In this document: positions 1 to 8,486 of the stretch, in pieces
How the letters are laid out: the number at the start of each line of letters is the position of its first letter
Numbering within the stretch: the first letter of the stretch is position 1
Origin: Terasakiella magnetica
GTDB taxonomy: Bacteria; Pseudomonadota; Alphaproteobacteria; Rhodospirillales; Magnetospirillaceae
Direction of reading: 5' to 3'
Assembly: GCA_902729415.1 (NCBI GenBank)
Contig: CACVCF010000556.1
Coordinates: forward strand, 62,001-126,000
DNA length: 64,000 bases
Program-made: the position numbers and the translations under genes
The notes under the pieces: generated by a model
What the model saw: only the letters and a program-made list of their open reading frames with translations
What the model was told of the DNA's origin: nothing
The model's database searches: none

Positions 1-785
1 TGGCCTGGCGCGACATGGGCCATGTGGACCCGCGCCCCTTCGCGGCATCGCTGCTGGGCGCGCTGTTGATCCAGGCTGGAACCAATCTTTATAACGACGT
101 GGCCGACGCCCTGCGTGGCGGCGATCAGCCCATGCGCCAGGGGCCGCCACGGGTTACCGCCCTGGGCTGGGCCTCACCTGATCGCGTCCGCCACGCCGCT
201 TTGGTCTGCTTTGCCCTGGCCGCCCTGGTGGGACTGTATCTGGCAGCGTTGGGCGGCTGGCCCATCATTGCCCTGGGAGCCGTCTCGCTGCTGGCGGGAT
301 GGGGCTATTCCGGCGGCCCCAGGCCCATCGCCTATACCCCTTGGGGCGAAGTGGCGGTGATCGCCTTCTTCGGCATCGGCGCCGTCGGCGGCACCGCCTA
401 CCTCCAGACCCATACCCTGACCAGCTCGTCCCTGCTGGTGGGGGCGGCCATAGGCTCGGTAGCGGCGGCAGTGCTGCTGGCCAACAATTACCGCGATATG
501 GAGCCCGACCGTCTGGCCGGACGCCGCACCCTGGCCATCACCGTCGGTATCGACGCCAGCAAGGTGTTTTACGCCTTATTCGTGCTGGCGCCGCTGGTCT
601 TGCTGGCCTCGCCCCTCGGTCCCCCTGGGGGCTGGATCTGCCTGGGAGCGGCGCCACTGGCGCTGGGACTGATCCGCCGCTTCGCCACCGAGACCCGCGG
701 CCCCGCCTTCAACCTTATCCTCGCCTCCACCGCCCGGCTGCAATTGCTGATAGCGGCACTGTTGGCCCTTGGACTGGCGCTGTGA
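1..785 (+). CDS. UbiA-family prenyltransferase, MenA-like (5' truncated by window)
   Basis: Integral-membrane prenyltransferase that attaches a polyprenyl chain to an aromatic acceptor, most likely 1,4-dihydroxy-2-naphthoate in menaquinone synthesis. The reading frame is open from base 3, so the N-terminus lies outside the window; the Met at base 15 is probably internal. Both Asp-rich motifs of the family are visible: NLYNDVADALRG near the start and NNYRDMEPDRLAGRRTL about two thirds along. Hydrophobic helices run between and after them. The stop overlaps the GTG start of the next gene by 4 bases, so the two are probably cotranscribed. The second motif (NNYRD-x-D-x-x-x-GRRTLA) fits MenA better than UbiA, but the exact aromatic substrate cannot be fixed from sequence. 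Confidence 0.8.
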   Translation, partial: AWRDMGHVDPRPFAASLLGALLIQAGTNLYNDVADALRGGDQPMRQGPPRVTALGWASPDRVRHAALVCFALAALVGLYLAALGGWPIIALGAVSLLAGWGYSGGPRPIAYTPWGEVAVIAFFGIGAVGGTAYLQTHTLTSSSLLVGAAIGSVAAAVLLANNYRDMEPDRLAGRRTLAITVGIDASKVFYALFVLAPLVLLASPLGPPGGWICLGAAPLALGLIRRFATETRGPAFNLILASTARLQLLIAALLALGLAL

Positions 786-1642
786 TCACGCAGACAGCTC
801 TGCCCCTGGCACTGGCCTTCATCATGTTCGCCATGGGCCTGACCATGGACCCACGCGATCTGCGGCTGGTCTTCACCCACCCCCGCGCCATGGCGGTGGG
901 GTTGGGGGCCAAACTGCTGCTGCTGCCGCTGCTTGGCCTTGGTCTGGTGCTGATCTGGCAGCCCGAATCCGCCTTTGCCACCGGTATGATCCTGCTGGCC
1001 GCCTGCCCGGCGGGGGTGACATCGGCGTTGCTGACTCATCTGGCGGGCGGACGCATCGCGCTTGCCGCCGCTATCACTGCCCTGACCAGCCTTGCCGCCA
1101 CCGTGACCGTACCGCTCCTGGTTAATTTCGGCCTGCACTTGTTCGCGGGCTATGAGCAAAGCGTCGATATCCCCGTCGGACGGATGACGTTGGGGATTTT
1201 CCTGGTCGATACCGTACCGCTGGCCCTGGGTCTGGCGGTTCAGCACTTTTCTCCCCGCACCGCCGAGCGCTTGGGACGCATGGCCCGCCCGCTGGCGACC
1301 TTGCTGTTCGCCCTGATCGTGGTCGGGGCCTTCATCAGCCAGCGCCACGCCTTGATCGAACATGTGAATGATGTGGTTCCCGCCGCCCTGGCGCTGAACC
1401 TGCTGGCCATGACCGTGGCCTGGGTGGTGGGCGGCGGCTTTGGCCTCCAGCGCTCCGACCGCGTCGCGGTGGTGATGGAAAACGGCTTGCAGAACAGCGC
1501 CCTGGGGATCTTCGTGGCGGTCACGCTGCTGAACAGCCCCGCCATGATGGTGCCCAGCATCGTCTATGCCTTCGTCATGAACCTGACGGCCCTGGCCTTC
1601 ATCCTGGTGCAGCGGCGCCGGGTTCGATGCTCTCTCCTATAG
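782..1642 (+). CDS. Bile acid:sodium symporter (BASS) family transporter
   Basis: A 286-residue polytopic membrane protein with about nine hydrophobic segments. It resembles BASS/SBF carriers, which take up organic anions with Na+. Family-like features are the N-terminal FIMFAMGLTM segment, the LLAACPAGVTSALLTHLAGG loop and the late stretch VVMENGLQNSALGIFVAV, where the E-N-G-x-Q-N residues match a conserved Na+-site region. I chose the GTG at 782 because it overlaps the upstream stop (GTGA) and starts at the family N-terminus; the frame is also open further upstream, but that would overlap the prenyltransferase. The 3' end overlaps the convergent recombinase-like gene by 6 bases. The substrate is unknown. 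Confidence 0.8.
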   Translation: MITQTALPLALAFIMFAMGLTMDPRDLRLVFTHPRAMAVGLGAKLLLLPLLGLGLVLIWQPESAFATGMILLAACPAGVTSALLTHLAGGRIALAAAITALTSLAATVTVPLLVNFGLHLFAGYEQSVDIPVGRMTLGIFLVDTVPLALGLAVQHFSPRTAERLGRMARPLATLLFALIVVGAFISQRHALIEHVNDVVPAALALNLLAMTVAWVVGGGFGLQRSDRVAVVMENGLQNSALGIFVAVTLLNSPAMMVPSIVYAFVMNLTALAFILVQRRRVRCSLL

Positions 1643-2167
1643 CTCTGTCAGTCGACTGATCATCCGCATAACCGTGGTGGGATGAACTCCCATCTCGCGG
1701 GCGATGGATGCATAGGTTCGGCCAGAGGCAATCTCATCACGGATCGCATACGCGGATTTTGCGTCAAGCTTACGTGGGCGACCTGGAGAGGCCCCCCGCA
1801 AGGAGGCTTCTCGCAGGCCGCTATCGCGCCGGGCCGCCAGGGTGCGCCGCTCGGACTCGGCCAAGGCCGCAAAAACGTTCCGGGCAGCGGGAATTAAAGT
1901 GTCCACTTGCTCGGCCACAACCCGCAGGGTCGCCCCTTTACCGTGTATCCGCCGGGCGAGAGCAACCAGATCGGTCACGGAAGCCGCAAGGTGGCTGATG
2001 GAGGGGGAGACCAGAACATCACCATTGGTAAGATCGGCAACCAGACGATTGCGGGCCTCACGCGATCCGGGACGCTCGGACTCGATGCGCAGACAGCGGG
2101 CGGCACGCAGAACCGTGGTCGGCGAGGTTTCGTCGCCATCGATCTGTCTGAAATAGCCAACGATCAT
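1637..2167 (-). CDS. Serine-recombinase-like protein, probably catalytically inactive
   Basis: A 176-residue protein laid out like a small resolvase/invertase: an N-terminal recombinase fold (about residues 1-125) and a C-terminal helix-turn-helix (about 135-172, with SIAREMGVHPTTVMRMI). The N-terminus reads GYFRQIDGDE where active enzymes read GYxRVST, so the nucleophilic Ser is replaced by Ile9. The usual DRLxRS motif reads SHLAAS, losing further active-site residues. The fold and DNA-binding domain look otherwise intact, and the frame has no breaks. It stands alone, without inverted repeats or a partner transposase. A regulatory DNA-binding role is possible but inferred. Confidence 0.75.
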   Translation of the reverse strand: MIVGYFRQIDGDETSPTTVLRAARCLRIESERPGSREARNRLVADLTNGDVLVSPSISHLAASVTDLVALARRIHGKGATLRVVAEQVDTLIPAARNVFAALAESERRTLAARRDSGLREASLRGASPGRPRKLDAKSAYAIRDEIASGRTYASIAREMGVHPTTVMRMISRLTEL

Positions 2168-2421
2168 CCCGGCCTCGGCCTTTACGGTATGGAGTAGCAG
2201 TTATCCCCGCATTCCTAATCCTGTCCACATGTTTTGCATTATATTTTTGCACGCACATGTGCCGACAATCCTGTCCCCAACTTTGATTAGAGAGCCAATG
2301 TTCCCTGAGCCCAGCGTTTTTTGCACGGATATTTTGCACGGAGCGCAGTAAGGCAGCGGCCCCGAACAGGTATCCGTGCGCAGACGAAATATTCACAGTG
2401 CGGTGAAAAGGGGCAGCAGCC

Positions 2422-2895
2422 CTACTGGCAGACCTTGTAGTCTTCGACCACCTCGTTCTGGAGCAGCTTGGCTTGGGCGGAGAAGGCGGCGTAACCGCGC
2501 TTATCCACCTCTTGCAACAACTCCTCCACATTCTCGCAAAACCCGGCGGTCAGCGGGATGTTGCGGTCATAGGTGACCAACCGTCCATCGGCATAGTTGA
2601 TCTTGTAACGCCAATCCGTGGGGAATTCCCGCTCCCAGGCCTTGAGACGCTTACCGTTGGCGGCGCGGAGCTTGGTGCCGTTGGCCTGCTCGAATTTCTG
2701 CCACATCTGGGCCGAGCCCCGAAGGAAACGGCCGTCACAGCGATTGGAGGATTCGCGCATGAAGATGCCGTGGCGGATTTCACGCTCGGCCGTGATTTCG
2801 GGCAGGCTGAGGCACTTCTTGGGCTTAGCCGCCTGGGCAGAGGTAGCCCCCAAAAGCATCAGGATCGGGAGGACGGCGAGGATGAGGCTGCGCAT
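2422..2895 (-). CDS. Hypothetical secreted protein
   Basis: A 157-residue protein not matched to a known family. The N-terminus is a clear Sec signal peptide (Met-Arg, a hydrophobic core, then TSAQAAK), with cleavage likely after residue 22. The mature part is polar and has four Cys (in KKCLSL, NRCDG, GFCEN and the C-terminal VCQ), which suggests two disulfides in the periplasm. Its start lies inside the 3' end of msrQ (37-base overlap, same strand), so it is likely cotranscribed with msrPQ. That context fits a periplasmic envelope-stress role, which is inference only. About 250 bases downstream (2168-2421) contain no recognisable gene. Confidence 0.6.
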   Translation of the reverse strand: MRSLILAVLPILMLLGATSAQAAKPKKCLSLPEITAEREIRHGIFMRESSNRCDGRFLRGSAQMWQKFEQANGTKLRAANGKRLKAWEREFPTDWRYKINYADGRLVTYDRNIPLTAGFCENVEELLQEVDKRGYAAFSAQAKLLQNEVVEDYKVCQ

Positions 2896-3524
2896 GGCGG
2901 GCTTTCGGAAGGGGCCGATGGCCGATTATGCCGCTTCCCCTTGCGCGCCGCCACCATACGCCAGCCCAGCAAGAGTGAAAGAATAAGGGCGTGAAGGGCG
3001 GGCTCGGTGATATCGGCTTTCACCATCATCCAATGATGGGTGACGCCCAAGGGGGCGATGACATAGACCAAACGATGCAGCCCCCGCCAGCGCCGCCCGC
3101 CCAGACGGCGCATCATGGTGTCGGTGGAGGTGACTGCCAAAGGGATCAGCAGCACTGCCGCCGTCATACCGATGGTGATGTAGCGGCGCTTGACGATCTC
3201 GCGGCCGATCGCACTCCAGTCGAAGAACTGGTCGAGTCCGATATAAGACAGCAGATGCATGGTCACGTAAAAGAAGGCGAACAGCCCCAGCATGCGGCGA
3301 AAGCGCCCGATGGCGGCAATGCCGGTGATCTGGCGCAACGGCGTCACCGCCAGCGCGATCAGGACAAAGCGCAAGGCCCAATCGCCCAGACCGCGTATCA
3401 GCGCCTCGATGGGATTGGCTCCAAGACCGAAGGTCGCCCCCCGCCAGCCCAACCAAGCCAGCGGCAACAGGCAGAGAGCGAAAATAACCGGCTTGGCCCA
3501 GCGGCGGCGCAGCAACGCATCCAT
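2859..3524 (-). CDS. msrQ: MsrQ, heme-binding membrane subunit of the MsrPQ methionine sulfoxide reductase
   Basis: Inner-membrane b-type heme protein that passes electrons from the quinone pool to MsrP for repair of oxidised periplasmic methionines. The 221-residue protein has about six membrane segments and belongs to the ferric-reductase-like domain family. Candidate heme-ligand histidines are seen in VTMHLLSY, GLHRLVYV and GVTHHWMM. Its start overlaps the msrP stop by one base (TGATG), so translation is coupled. The low-complexity Ser/Pro-rich tail beyond about residue 205 overlaps the next gene and may be dispensable. Confidence 0.9.
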   Translation of the reverse strand: MDALLRRRWAKPVIFALCLLPLAWLGWRGATFGLGANPIEALIRGLGDWALRFVLIALAVTPLRQITGIAAIGRFRRMLGLFAFFYVTMHLLSYIGLDQFFDWSAIGREIVKRRYITIGMTAAVLLIPLAVTSTDTMMRRLGGRRWRGLHRLVYVIAPLGVTHHWMMVKADITEPALHALILSLLLGWRMVAARKGKRHNRPSAPSESPPCAASSSPSSRS

Positions 3525-4450
3525 CAGAAATTCGCTACCAGATCCAGACTGGAATACAGCCCCGCCACCTGCTCGGCATAACCGTTGAAAGGCAGGGTCT
3601 TGCGGCGCAGGAACTCGCCAATCCGCCGCTCGCTGCCCTGACTCCAGCGCGGGTGATCGACCTCGGGATTAACGTTGGCGTAGAACCCGTATTCCTTGGG
3701 CGCGATACGCATCCAGGTAGTGCGGGGTGCTGTCTCGGTAAAGCGGATGCGGACGATGGATTTAACGCTTTTGAAGCCATACTTCCACGGCACCACCAGA
3801 CGGATGGGCGCACCGTTCTGGGGCCGTAATTCCTCGCCATACAGACCGACCGCCAGCAAGGCCAGAGGGTTCATGGCCTCATCCAGGCGCAGCGCCTCGA
3901 CATAGGGCCAGTCATACATGGAAAAGCGCTGGCCGGGCAGACGCTCGGGGTCCACCAGGGTATTGAACTCAACATATTTGGCCTTGGAATTAGGCTCGAA
4001 GCGCTTGATCACATCCGCCAAGGGAATACCGATCCAGGGAATGACCATGGACCACGCCTCGACACAGCGCATCCGATAGATGCGCTCCTCCAGCTTGTGG
4101 GGAGAAACCAGATCTTCAAACGCGATGGTACCAGGCTTGGCGCATTCACCGTCTACGCTCACGCTCCAGGGCTGGGGGCGGAAATACGCCGGACCTAGCT
4201 GGGCTGGCGCCTCCTTGCTGTTACCCAGCTCGATGAAATTGTTATAGCCGGTCACCGCCTCTTTGGTGGTCAGCGTCTCCGCCAGCGTAAAGCCACTTTT
4301 AGCGGCGGCCAGCGGCGCGGCACGGGCCGGAAGCGCGGCCATGGCCAAGGCCCCCGCCGCCCCCAGGGCAAGAAAGCGCCGCCGGTCGAGATAGACCGAC
4401 CGGTCCGTAATCTCGTGCTCCCGTATTCGGGGGGATGTCAGCAGCAGCAT
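3524..4450 (-). CDS. msrP: MsrP, periplasmic molybdopterin methionine sulfoxide reductase
   Basis: Catalytic subunit (308 residues) that reduces Met-O in envelope proteins using a mononuclear molybdopterin cofactor. A twin-arginine-type signal is visible at about residues 22-45 ([23 protein letters not shown]), so it is exported folded. The Mo-ligand Cys lies in the [12 protein letters not shown] motif typical of the sulfite-oxidase fold, followed by WIGIPLADV and the KYGFKS region. Gene order msrP-msrQ with a one-base overlap is the usual arrangement. A 105-bp tandem repeat sits just upstream, so the promoter must lie within or beyond it. Confidence 0.92.
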   Translation of the reverse strand: MLLLTSPRIREHEITDRSVYLDRRRFLALGAAGALAMAALPARAAPLAAAKSGFTLAETLTTKEAVTGYNNFIELGNSKEAPAQLGPAYFRPQPWSVSVDGECAKPGTIAFEDLVSPHKLEERIYRMRCVEAWSMVIPWIGIPLADVIKRFEPNSKAKYVEFNTLVDPERLPGQRFSMYDWPYVEALRLDEAMNPLALLAVGLYGEELRPQNGAPIRLVVPWKYGFKSVKSIVRIRFTETAPRTTWMRIAPKEYGFYANVNPEVDHPRWSQGSERRIGEFLRRKTLPFNGYAEQVAGLYSSLDLVANF

Positions 4451-4474
4451 GCCGAAAGCTCCTTATTGCTTGAA

Positions 4475-4714
4475 GTCCCTCAAACGCCGGGCGGGGCGCC
4501 TCCGCGCCCCTTGGCTCCCGCGCCATCAGGCGCGCCGGCCCTTGGCCGCAACTCCGAGCCCAACGGCTCGTCGAGATCAGTCCCTCAAACGCCGGGCGGG
4601 GCGCCTCCGCGCCCCTTGGCTCCCGCGCCATCAGGCGCGCCGGCCCTTGGCCGCAACTCCGAGCCCAACGGCTCGTCGAGATCAGTCCCTCAAACGCCGG
4701 GCGGGGCGCCTCCG
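4475..4714. repeat. 105-bp tandem repeat, two exact copies plus a truncated third
   Basis: Copies begin at 4475 and 4580 and are identical over 105 bases. A third begins at 4685 and breaks off after about 30 bases. Each copy contains GC-rich hairpins (for example GCGCC-atca-GGCGC and GAGCC-caac-GGCTC). Diverged copies of the same element occur at 14261, 31129 and 33907, the last two in inverse orientation. The array lies between msrP and the M48 protease gene. There are no variable spacers, so it is not a CRISPR array. Confidence 0.93.
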
Positions 4715-4726
4715 GGCGGCATCTGC

Positions 4727-5830
4727 TTACATGGGGATTGATGGAGCCGATGACAGAGGGCGGCAGATATCCTTCACCGCGTTCCACTGTTTTTCACGAA
4801 GAGCCGGAGCCAGGGTGACGGGGTCGGCCTCGGCCTTGATCCTGGCAGCACGAATCTTGGCCTCGGGATGGGTGCCCATCCAGGCGGGAAGGCCGAACCC
4901 ATCCTTCTCCATCCGCTCCAGCCGCAGGAAGAACGTGGCAAGGCCGGCGTTATCGATCCGGGCCTGGCGCAGCAATAGCACAGCTCCCCGGTCGGCGGCT
5001 TCCTCATCGCTGCGGGTATAGCTTGCGGCCATCAAGGCGGTGACGCCGCTGGCCACCAGCCCCGAGGCGTCGCCGGTGATCAGGGTCGCCAGCACCCCGA
5101 CCCCCACCCCACGGATCAGGGCCGCGGTGACGTGACGCTCGCCGATATGGGTAAGTTCATGGGCCAGGACACCCGCCAGTTCATCCGGCCCTTCCATGGC
5201 GTCGATCAGGCCGCGAAAGACAATAATCTCGCCGCCGGGCAAAGCCAGGGCATTGACCATCTTCTCGTCCAGCACATGCACATTCACCGCCTGACGTCCC
5301 GGCGGCAAATGAGCGGCAAGGCGGTCGGTCAGAGACTTGACGGCGTTCAGTCCCGAGGGATTGCGGCAGATGCGGGCATTGGCCTCCAGCCCGGCGGCGA
5401 TCTGGCGGCCCCAGTCACGCTCCATCTCCACCGACACCAGGGGCACCACCCAGCGCGCCAGCACCGGAAGCGAGACGTAGAGCCCGACCAGAATCACCAC
5501 CCCCGCCAGCATGGAAGCCAACAGTCTGAGGTTCAAACTCCGCGTCCCCGGCCGCGCCAGGACGGCCTTGGGCAGATCGCGGCGGATGAAGAATGCATCC
5601 TCCACCGTCAGGCGGGCATCGGGCTCGGCGGCACAGCGCAGCCTCACCCCTTTGCCGTCGGGCATCTCGCCATCGGGCAGCAGATCCTCGGTGCACCAGA
5701 CCGCTACCTTGAAACCGTCAATCCCGAAAATCTCCAGTCCGGCGGCGGTGACCCGCACCACCACCGTACGGCTGGCGGCGCTGCGGCCATCGTTGAAACG
5801 TCCAGGACGATCACGGTCGGAGACCATCAA
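4727..5830 (-). CDS. M48-family zinc metalloprotease, membrane anchored
   Basis: A 367-residue protein. A soluble N-terminal domain (about 1-98) is followed by one membrane segment (about 103-127, LLASMLAGVVILVGLYVSL) and then an M48 (Ste24/HtpX/Oma1-like) peptidase domain. The zinc site is HELTHIGERH, with the downstream Glu in DEEAADRGAV as the probable third ligand. The C-terminus carries the family's GTHPEAKIRAARI segment. It probably cleaves misfolded membrane or envelope proteins. Its start overlaps the end of the upstream YjgN-like gene by 4 bases, so the pair is translationally coupled and may function together; the substrate is unknown. Confidence 0.85.
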   Translation of the reverse strand: MMVSDRDRPGRFNDGRSAASRTVVVRVTAAGLEIFGIDGFKVAVWCTEDLLPDGEMPDGKGVRLRCAAEPDARLTVEDAFFIRRDLPKAVLARPGTRSLNLRLLASMLAGVVILVGLYVSLPVLARWVVPLVSVEMERDWGRQIAAGLEANARICRNPSGLNAVKSLTDRLAAHLPPGRQAVNVHVLDEKMVNALALPGGEIIVFRGLIDAMEGPDELAGVLAHELTHIGERHVTAALIRGVGVGVLATLITGDASGLVASGVTALMAASYTRSDEEAADRGAVLLLRQARIDNAGLATFFLRLERMEKDGFGLPAWMGTHPEAKIRAARIKAEADPVTLAPALREKQWNAVKDICRPLSSAPSIPM

Positions 5831-6909
5831 TACTCCCCGGCGCTGTCCAAAACCGAGGATAACCCCTCGCCCAGCGTCGGCCCCTCCTCCACCGCTTGCC
5901 GGATGGCGGCAAAATCGGGCACGCCATCCAGGCGGATGGCGTCACAGGCAAAACGCCACATCCGCAGCGCCGCCCACGGACGCAGCACCCCCAGCGACAA
6001 CGCCACAAGAAAGCCGTTGCCGATCCCCAGACGCATCAGCCCCCAGGCCCCGGTCTCCAGCCGGAACCGCACGCCGCCCAGGGCGGTGCCCTCGGCCAGA
6101 CGCTGATAGAATCCGGCGCGATACCAGGCCAGCGAGATCACTATCACCGGCACCACCAGAATGAACATCAGGATGCTGACAACAAAGTAGATATCGGCCC
6201 AATCCCCCCCGGTTCCCGCAGCCATGACCGCCGCCGCCATGGCAAAGGCCAACGCGCCGCCGGCGGCGAAAAGCCCCATCCAGCCAACCCACAGCAGCGT
6301 GAAACGCTTATAAAGACCGGTCAGTCCAGCCTCGCAGGTAAACGAAGTATTGCCGAAGGTGGTGTGGTTCAGGCGATAACGGGCCAGCATCATATCGCCC
6401 CACGGCCAGATCCAGCCGAGCGTCAGCGGCACCAGCGCCCACACCGCCAAGCTGCGCCAGGCATAGGCCCAGGCCGAACCACCCTGGCCCCCACGAATGC
6501 CGCGCCACACGGTGCGGCTGAGCTGATAGCGCCGCGCCCGGAACGATCCCGCCGCAATCAGAAAGATGGTCACGACATAAAGTAGCACCATCAGCAGGCC
6601 GCCCAAGGGGCTTTCCTCGGCAATCAGGGCGTTGGCCGTGTTGAACAGCAGAACCAGCGGCACATAGACTCCGATCAGGATGATAACGAAGCCTAAAAAC
6701 AGCTCTTTGCCAGTGCCGGTATATTCCAAGGGATCATCCCAGGCAGTGGTGTTACTCCACAAAGCCTGGCGTACCTTGGTCTTGCCCCAGAACCGCCAGA
6801 TGGACAAGGTGGCGATGGACAGCAGCAGATTGATGACGGCAAGCCGGATCATCGCGCCGGTGCCGCCGTGATGGGCCAGCGGTGCAATCTCATTGGTGTC
6901 GTGTGTCAA
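5827..6909 (-). CDS. YjgN-like (DUF898) polytopic membrane protein
   Basis: About 360 residues with six or more membrane helices and the signature of the DUF898/YjgN family: an early ATLSIWRFWGKTKVRQALW stretch, followed by a similar FRARRYQLSRTVWRGIRGG and WAWRSLAVW-type segments. The molecular function of the family is not known. I place the start at the TTG at 6909 because a GGGGGGCG ribosome-binding site precedes it; the frame stays open to a GTG at 6975, but that would run into the control region of the divergent acuI. It is coupled to the M48 protease gene, a pairing that suggests a shared envelope quality-control role (inference). Confidence 0.75.
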   Translation of the reverse strand: MTHDTNEIAPLAHHGGTGAMIRLAVINLLLSIATLSIWRFWGKTKVRQALWSNTTAWDDPLEYTGTGKELFLGFVIILIGVYVPLVLLFNTANALIAEESPLGGLLMVLLYVVTIFLIAAGSFRARRYQLSRTVWRGIRGGQGGSAWAYAWRSLAVWALVPLTLGWIWPWGDMMLARYRLNHTTFGNTSFTCEAGLTGLYKRFTLLWVGWMGLFAAGGALAFAMAAAVMAAGTGGDWADIYFVVSILMFILVVPVIVISLAWYRAGFYQRLAEGTALGGVRFRLETGAWGLMRLGIGNGFLVALSLGVLRPWAALRMWRFACDAIRLDGVPDFAAIRQAVEEGPTLGEGLSSVLDSAGEY

Positions 6910-7004
6910 AAGCGCCCCCCTTTTCCAAGCCCCCCAGCAGGCTAGAGCAAGTCGAAGCCGAGTGATAGACTCCACCCATCCCTATTTATCCGAAGGAGGC
7001 TTTC

Positions 7005-8000
7005 GTGAACGATTTTCCTGCCTTGATGCTGGAGGAAGACGGCAGCACGGTCCGCGCCTCCATCCACCGCCTCAGCGAAACCGCCCTGCCCGAGGGGGAT
7101 GTCACCGTCCGGGTCGAGTACTCGACACTGAACTATAAGGACGGGTTGATCCTGAACGGGCTTGGCCGCCTAGTCCGCAAATACCCCCACGTGCCCGGGG
7201 TCGATTTCGCCGGAACGGTGGAAAGCTCGGCCTCGGCGGAATACAAGCCCGGCGACAAGGTGATCCTGACCGGATGGCGGGTGGGCGAAACCCATTGGGG
7301 CGGCTATGCCGGCAAGGCCCGAGCCAAATCCGAATGGCTGGTGCCTCTGCCTGAAGGCCTTACCACCCGGCGCGCCATGGCAGTGGGAACGGCGGGCCTT
7401 ACCGCCATGCTGGCGGTCATGGCGCTGGAAGAGCATGGCCTGCGCACCACCAATGACGGCGAGGTTCTGGTGACCGGCGCGGCGGGGGGCTTGGGCAGCA
7501 TCGCGGTCTTGCTGCTGTCACGCCTGGGTTATCGCGTCGCTGCCTCTACCGGCCGCGAAAGCCAGCATGATTACCTGCGTGCGCTGGGGGCTTCGGCCAT
7601 CATCGACCGGGCCGAAGTGGGCGCCCCGCCCGCCAAGCCGCTTTTGCCGGAACGCTGGGCCGGGGTGATCGACAGCGTCGGCGGCGCCACCTTGGCCAAT
7701 ACCGTCGCCAGCTTGCGCATGCGAAGCGCAGTGGCGGCATGCGGCAATGCCGGCGGAGTCGAGTTCAACTGTACGGTATTGCCATTCCTGCTGCGCGGCG
7801 CCAGTATTCTCGGCATCGATTCGGTCGCCTGCCCCAAGTCCCGCCGCTTGGTGGCCTGGAAGCGCCTGAGCGAAATCCTGCCCATGGACATGCTGGACGG
7901 CCTGACCACCGAGGCCCGCCTGAGCGATCTGCCCGAACTGGGCGCCAAGATCCTCAAAGGCGAGGTGCGCGGCCGGGTGGTGATTGATCCAAACGCCTGA
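7005..8000 (+). CDS. acuI: AcuI-type acrylyl-CoA reductase (YhdH/YhfP MDR family)
   Basis: A 331-residue medium-chain dehydrogenase/reductase without catalytic zinc, of the YhdH/AcuI type that reduces acrylyl-CoA to propionyl-CoA with NADPH. Visible features are the NYKDGL substrate-binding segment, PHVPGVDFAGTV, GWRVGETHWGGYA, the nucleotide-binding VTGAAGGLGSIAVLLL and the following ASTGR, which fits NADP(H). A strong ribosome-binding site (AAGGAGG, 6992-6998) sets the start. It is monocistronic and divergent from the YjgN-like gene. The acrylyl-CoA assignment rests on family resemblance; a more general enone reductase is possible. Confidence 0.85.
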   Translation: MNDFPALMLEEDGSTVRASIHRLSETALPEGDVTVRVEYSTLNYKDGLILNGLGRLVRKYPHVPGVDFAGTVESSASAEYKPGDKVILTGWRVGETHWGGYAGKARAKSEWLVPLPEGLTTRRAMAVGTAGLTAMLAVMALEEHGLRTTNDGEVLVTGAAGGLGSIAVLLLSRLGYRVAASTGRESQHDYLRALGASAIIDRAEVGAPPAKPLLPERWAGVIDSVGGATLANTVASLRMRSAVAACGNAGGVEFNCTVLPFLLRGASILGIDSVACPKSRRLVAWKRLSEILPMDMLDGLTTEARLSDLPELGAKILKGEVRGRVVIDPNA

Positions 8001-8011
8001 GCAAACATAGG

Positions 8012-8039
8012 CCACCCCTCCCCATATCAGGGGGGGTGG
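8012..8039. terminator. Hairpin between two convergent genes
   Basis: CCACCCC at 8012-8018 pairs with GGGGTGG at 8033-8039, extended by further C/G pairs towards the loop. It lies 11 bases after acuI and 8 bases from the end of the minus-strand gene at 8048. There is no strong T run on either side, so efficient intrinsic termination is uncertain. Confidence 0.5.
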
Positions 8040-8047
8040 TCCGTGTT

Positions 8048-8272
8048 TCAGCTTGAATATTGAATGCTGGTCCGGCTGTCGCAATACCGCTGCCACGATG
8101 ACGCCGCATCGGCGGGATCATCGAAGTCGATGGTAACAGATGTCTGATCGAAACGCGTCCCCAGCCCGAAATGCCAAAGACCGGCCATGTCCGACTGATT
8201 GAGGAACATGGCCACGGCATTCATACCGTGGATACCGCACTGCACCGGAAATGTGATCATGGCGGTCGTCAT
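8048..8272 (-). CDS. Small hypothetical protein, 74 aa
   Basis: A 74-residue protein, not recognised. It has no signal peptide or membrane segment and contains two Cys (VQCGIHG and RYCDS). The C-terminal half has an acidic stretch (VTIDFDDPADAASSW). A good ribosome-binding site (GGAGG) sits just before the ATG and directly after the stop of the 39-residue membrane peptide gene, so the two form a tight operon. Expression as a pair is the main reason to accept both as genes. Confidence 0.5.
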   Translation of the reverse strand: MTTAMITFPVQCGIHGMNAVAMFLNQSDMAGLWHFGLGTRFDQTSVTIDFDDPADAASSWQRYCDSRTSIQYSS

Positions 8273-8281
8273 GACATCCTC

Positions 8282-8401
8282 CTATCCCAGATAGGGCCGT
8301 AAGCCCACATAGATGGCCAAGCCAATCACCAGGACGACGGGAACCAGCACCGGCGGCGTCAGCAGATCGCGCACCGAGACCGAGCAGCATTTAATCATCA
8401 T
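8282..8401 (-). CDS. Single-pass membrane micropeptide, 39 aa
   Basis: A 39-residue frame starting with two Met codons (8401 or 8398). The N-terminus contains a Cys-Cys pair (MIKCCSVSVRD); a membrane helix follows (LLTPPVLVPVVLVIGLAIYVG), then RPYLG. The stop is 9 bases from the start of the 74-aa gene, and that gap carries the partner's ribosome-binding site. The upstream DNA is AT-rich for this genome (around 8465-8505), a plausible promoter. It matches no family I recognise; it resembles accessory micropeptides of membrane complexes only in size and topology. Confidence 0.45.
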   Translation of the reverse strand: MMIKCCSVSVRDLLTPPVLVPVVLVIGLAIYVGLRPYLG

Positions 8402-8486
8402 GAAATCCTAAGGGGCGGACGTGCGCCCATCACCCCAAAGAAATGGGGGCTATTTCCCTTTTTGCTAGGATTTTACCAAAAGATAT

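Noticed and set aside
1637-2167. Recombinase-like gene considered part of a transposon or integron
   Set aside because: No terminal inverted repeats, target duplications or partner genes are seen, and active-site residues are missing.
4475-4714. Tandem 105-bp units considered as a CRISPR array
   Set aside because: Units are contiguous and identical without unique spacers, and only two full copies exist.
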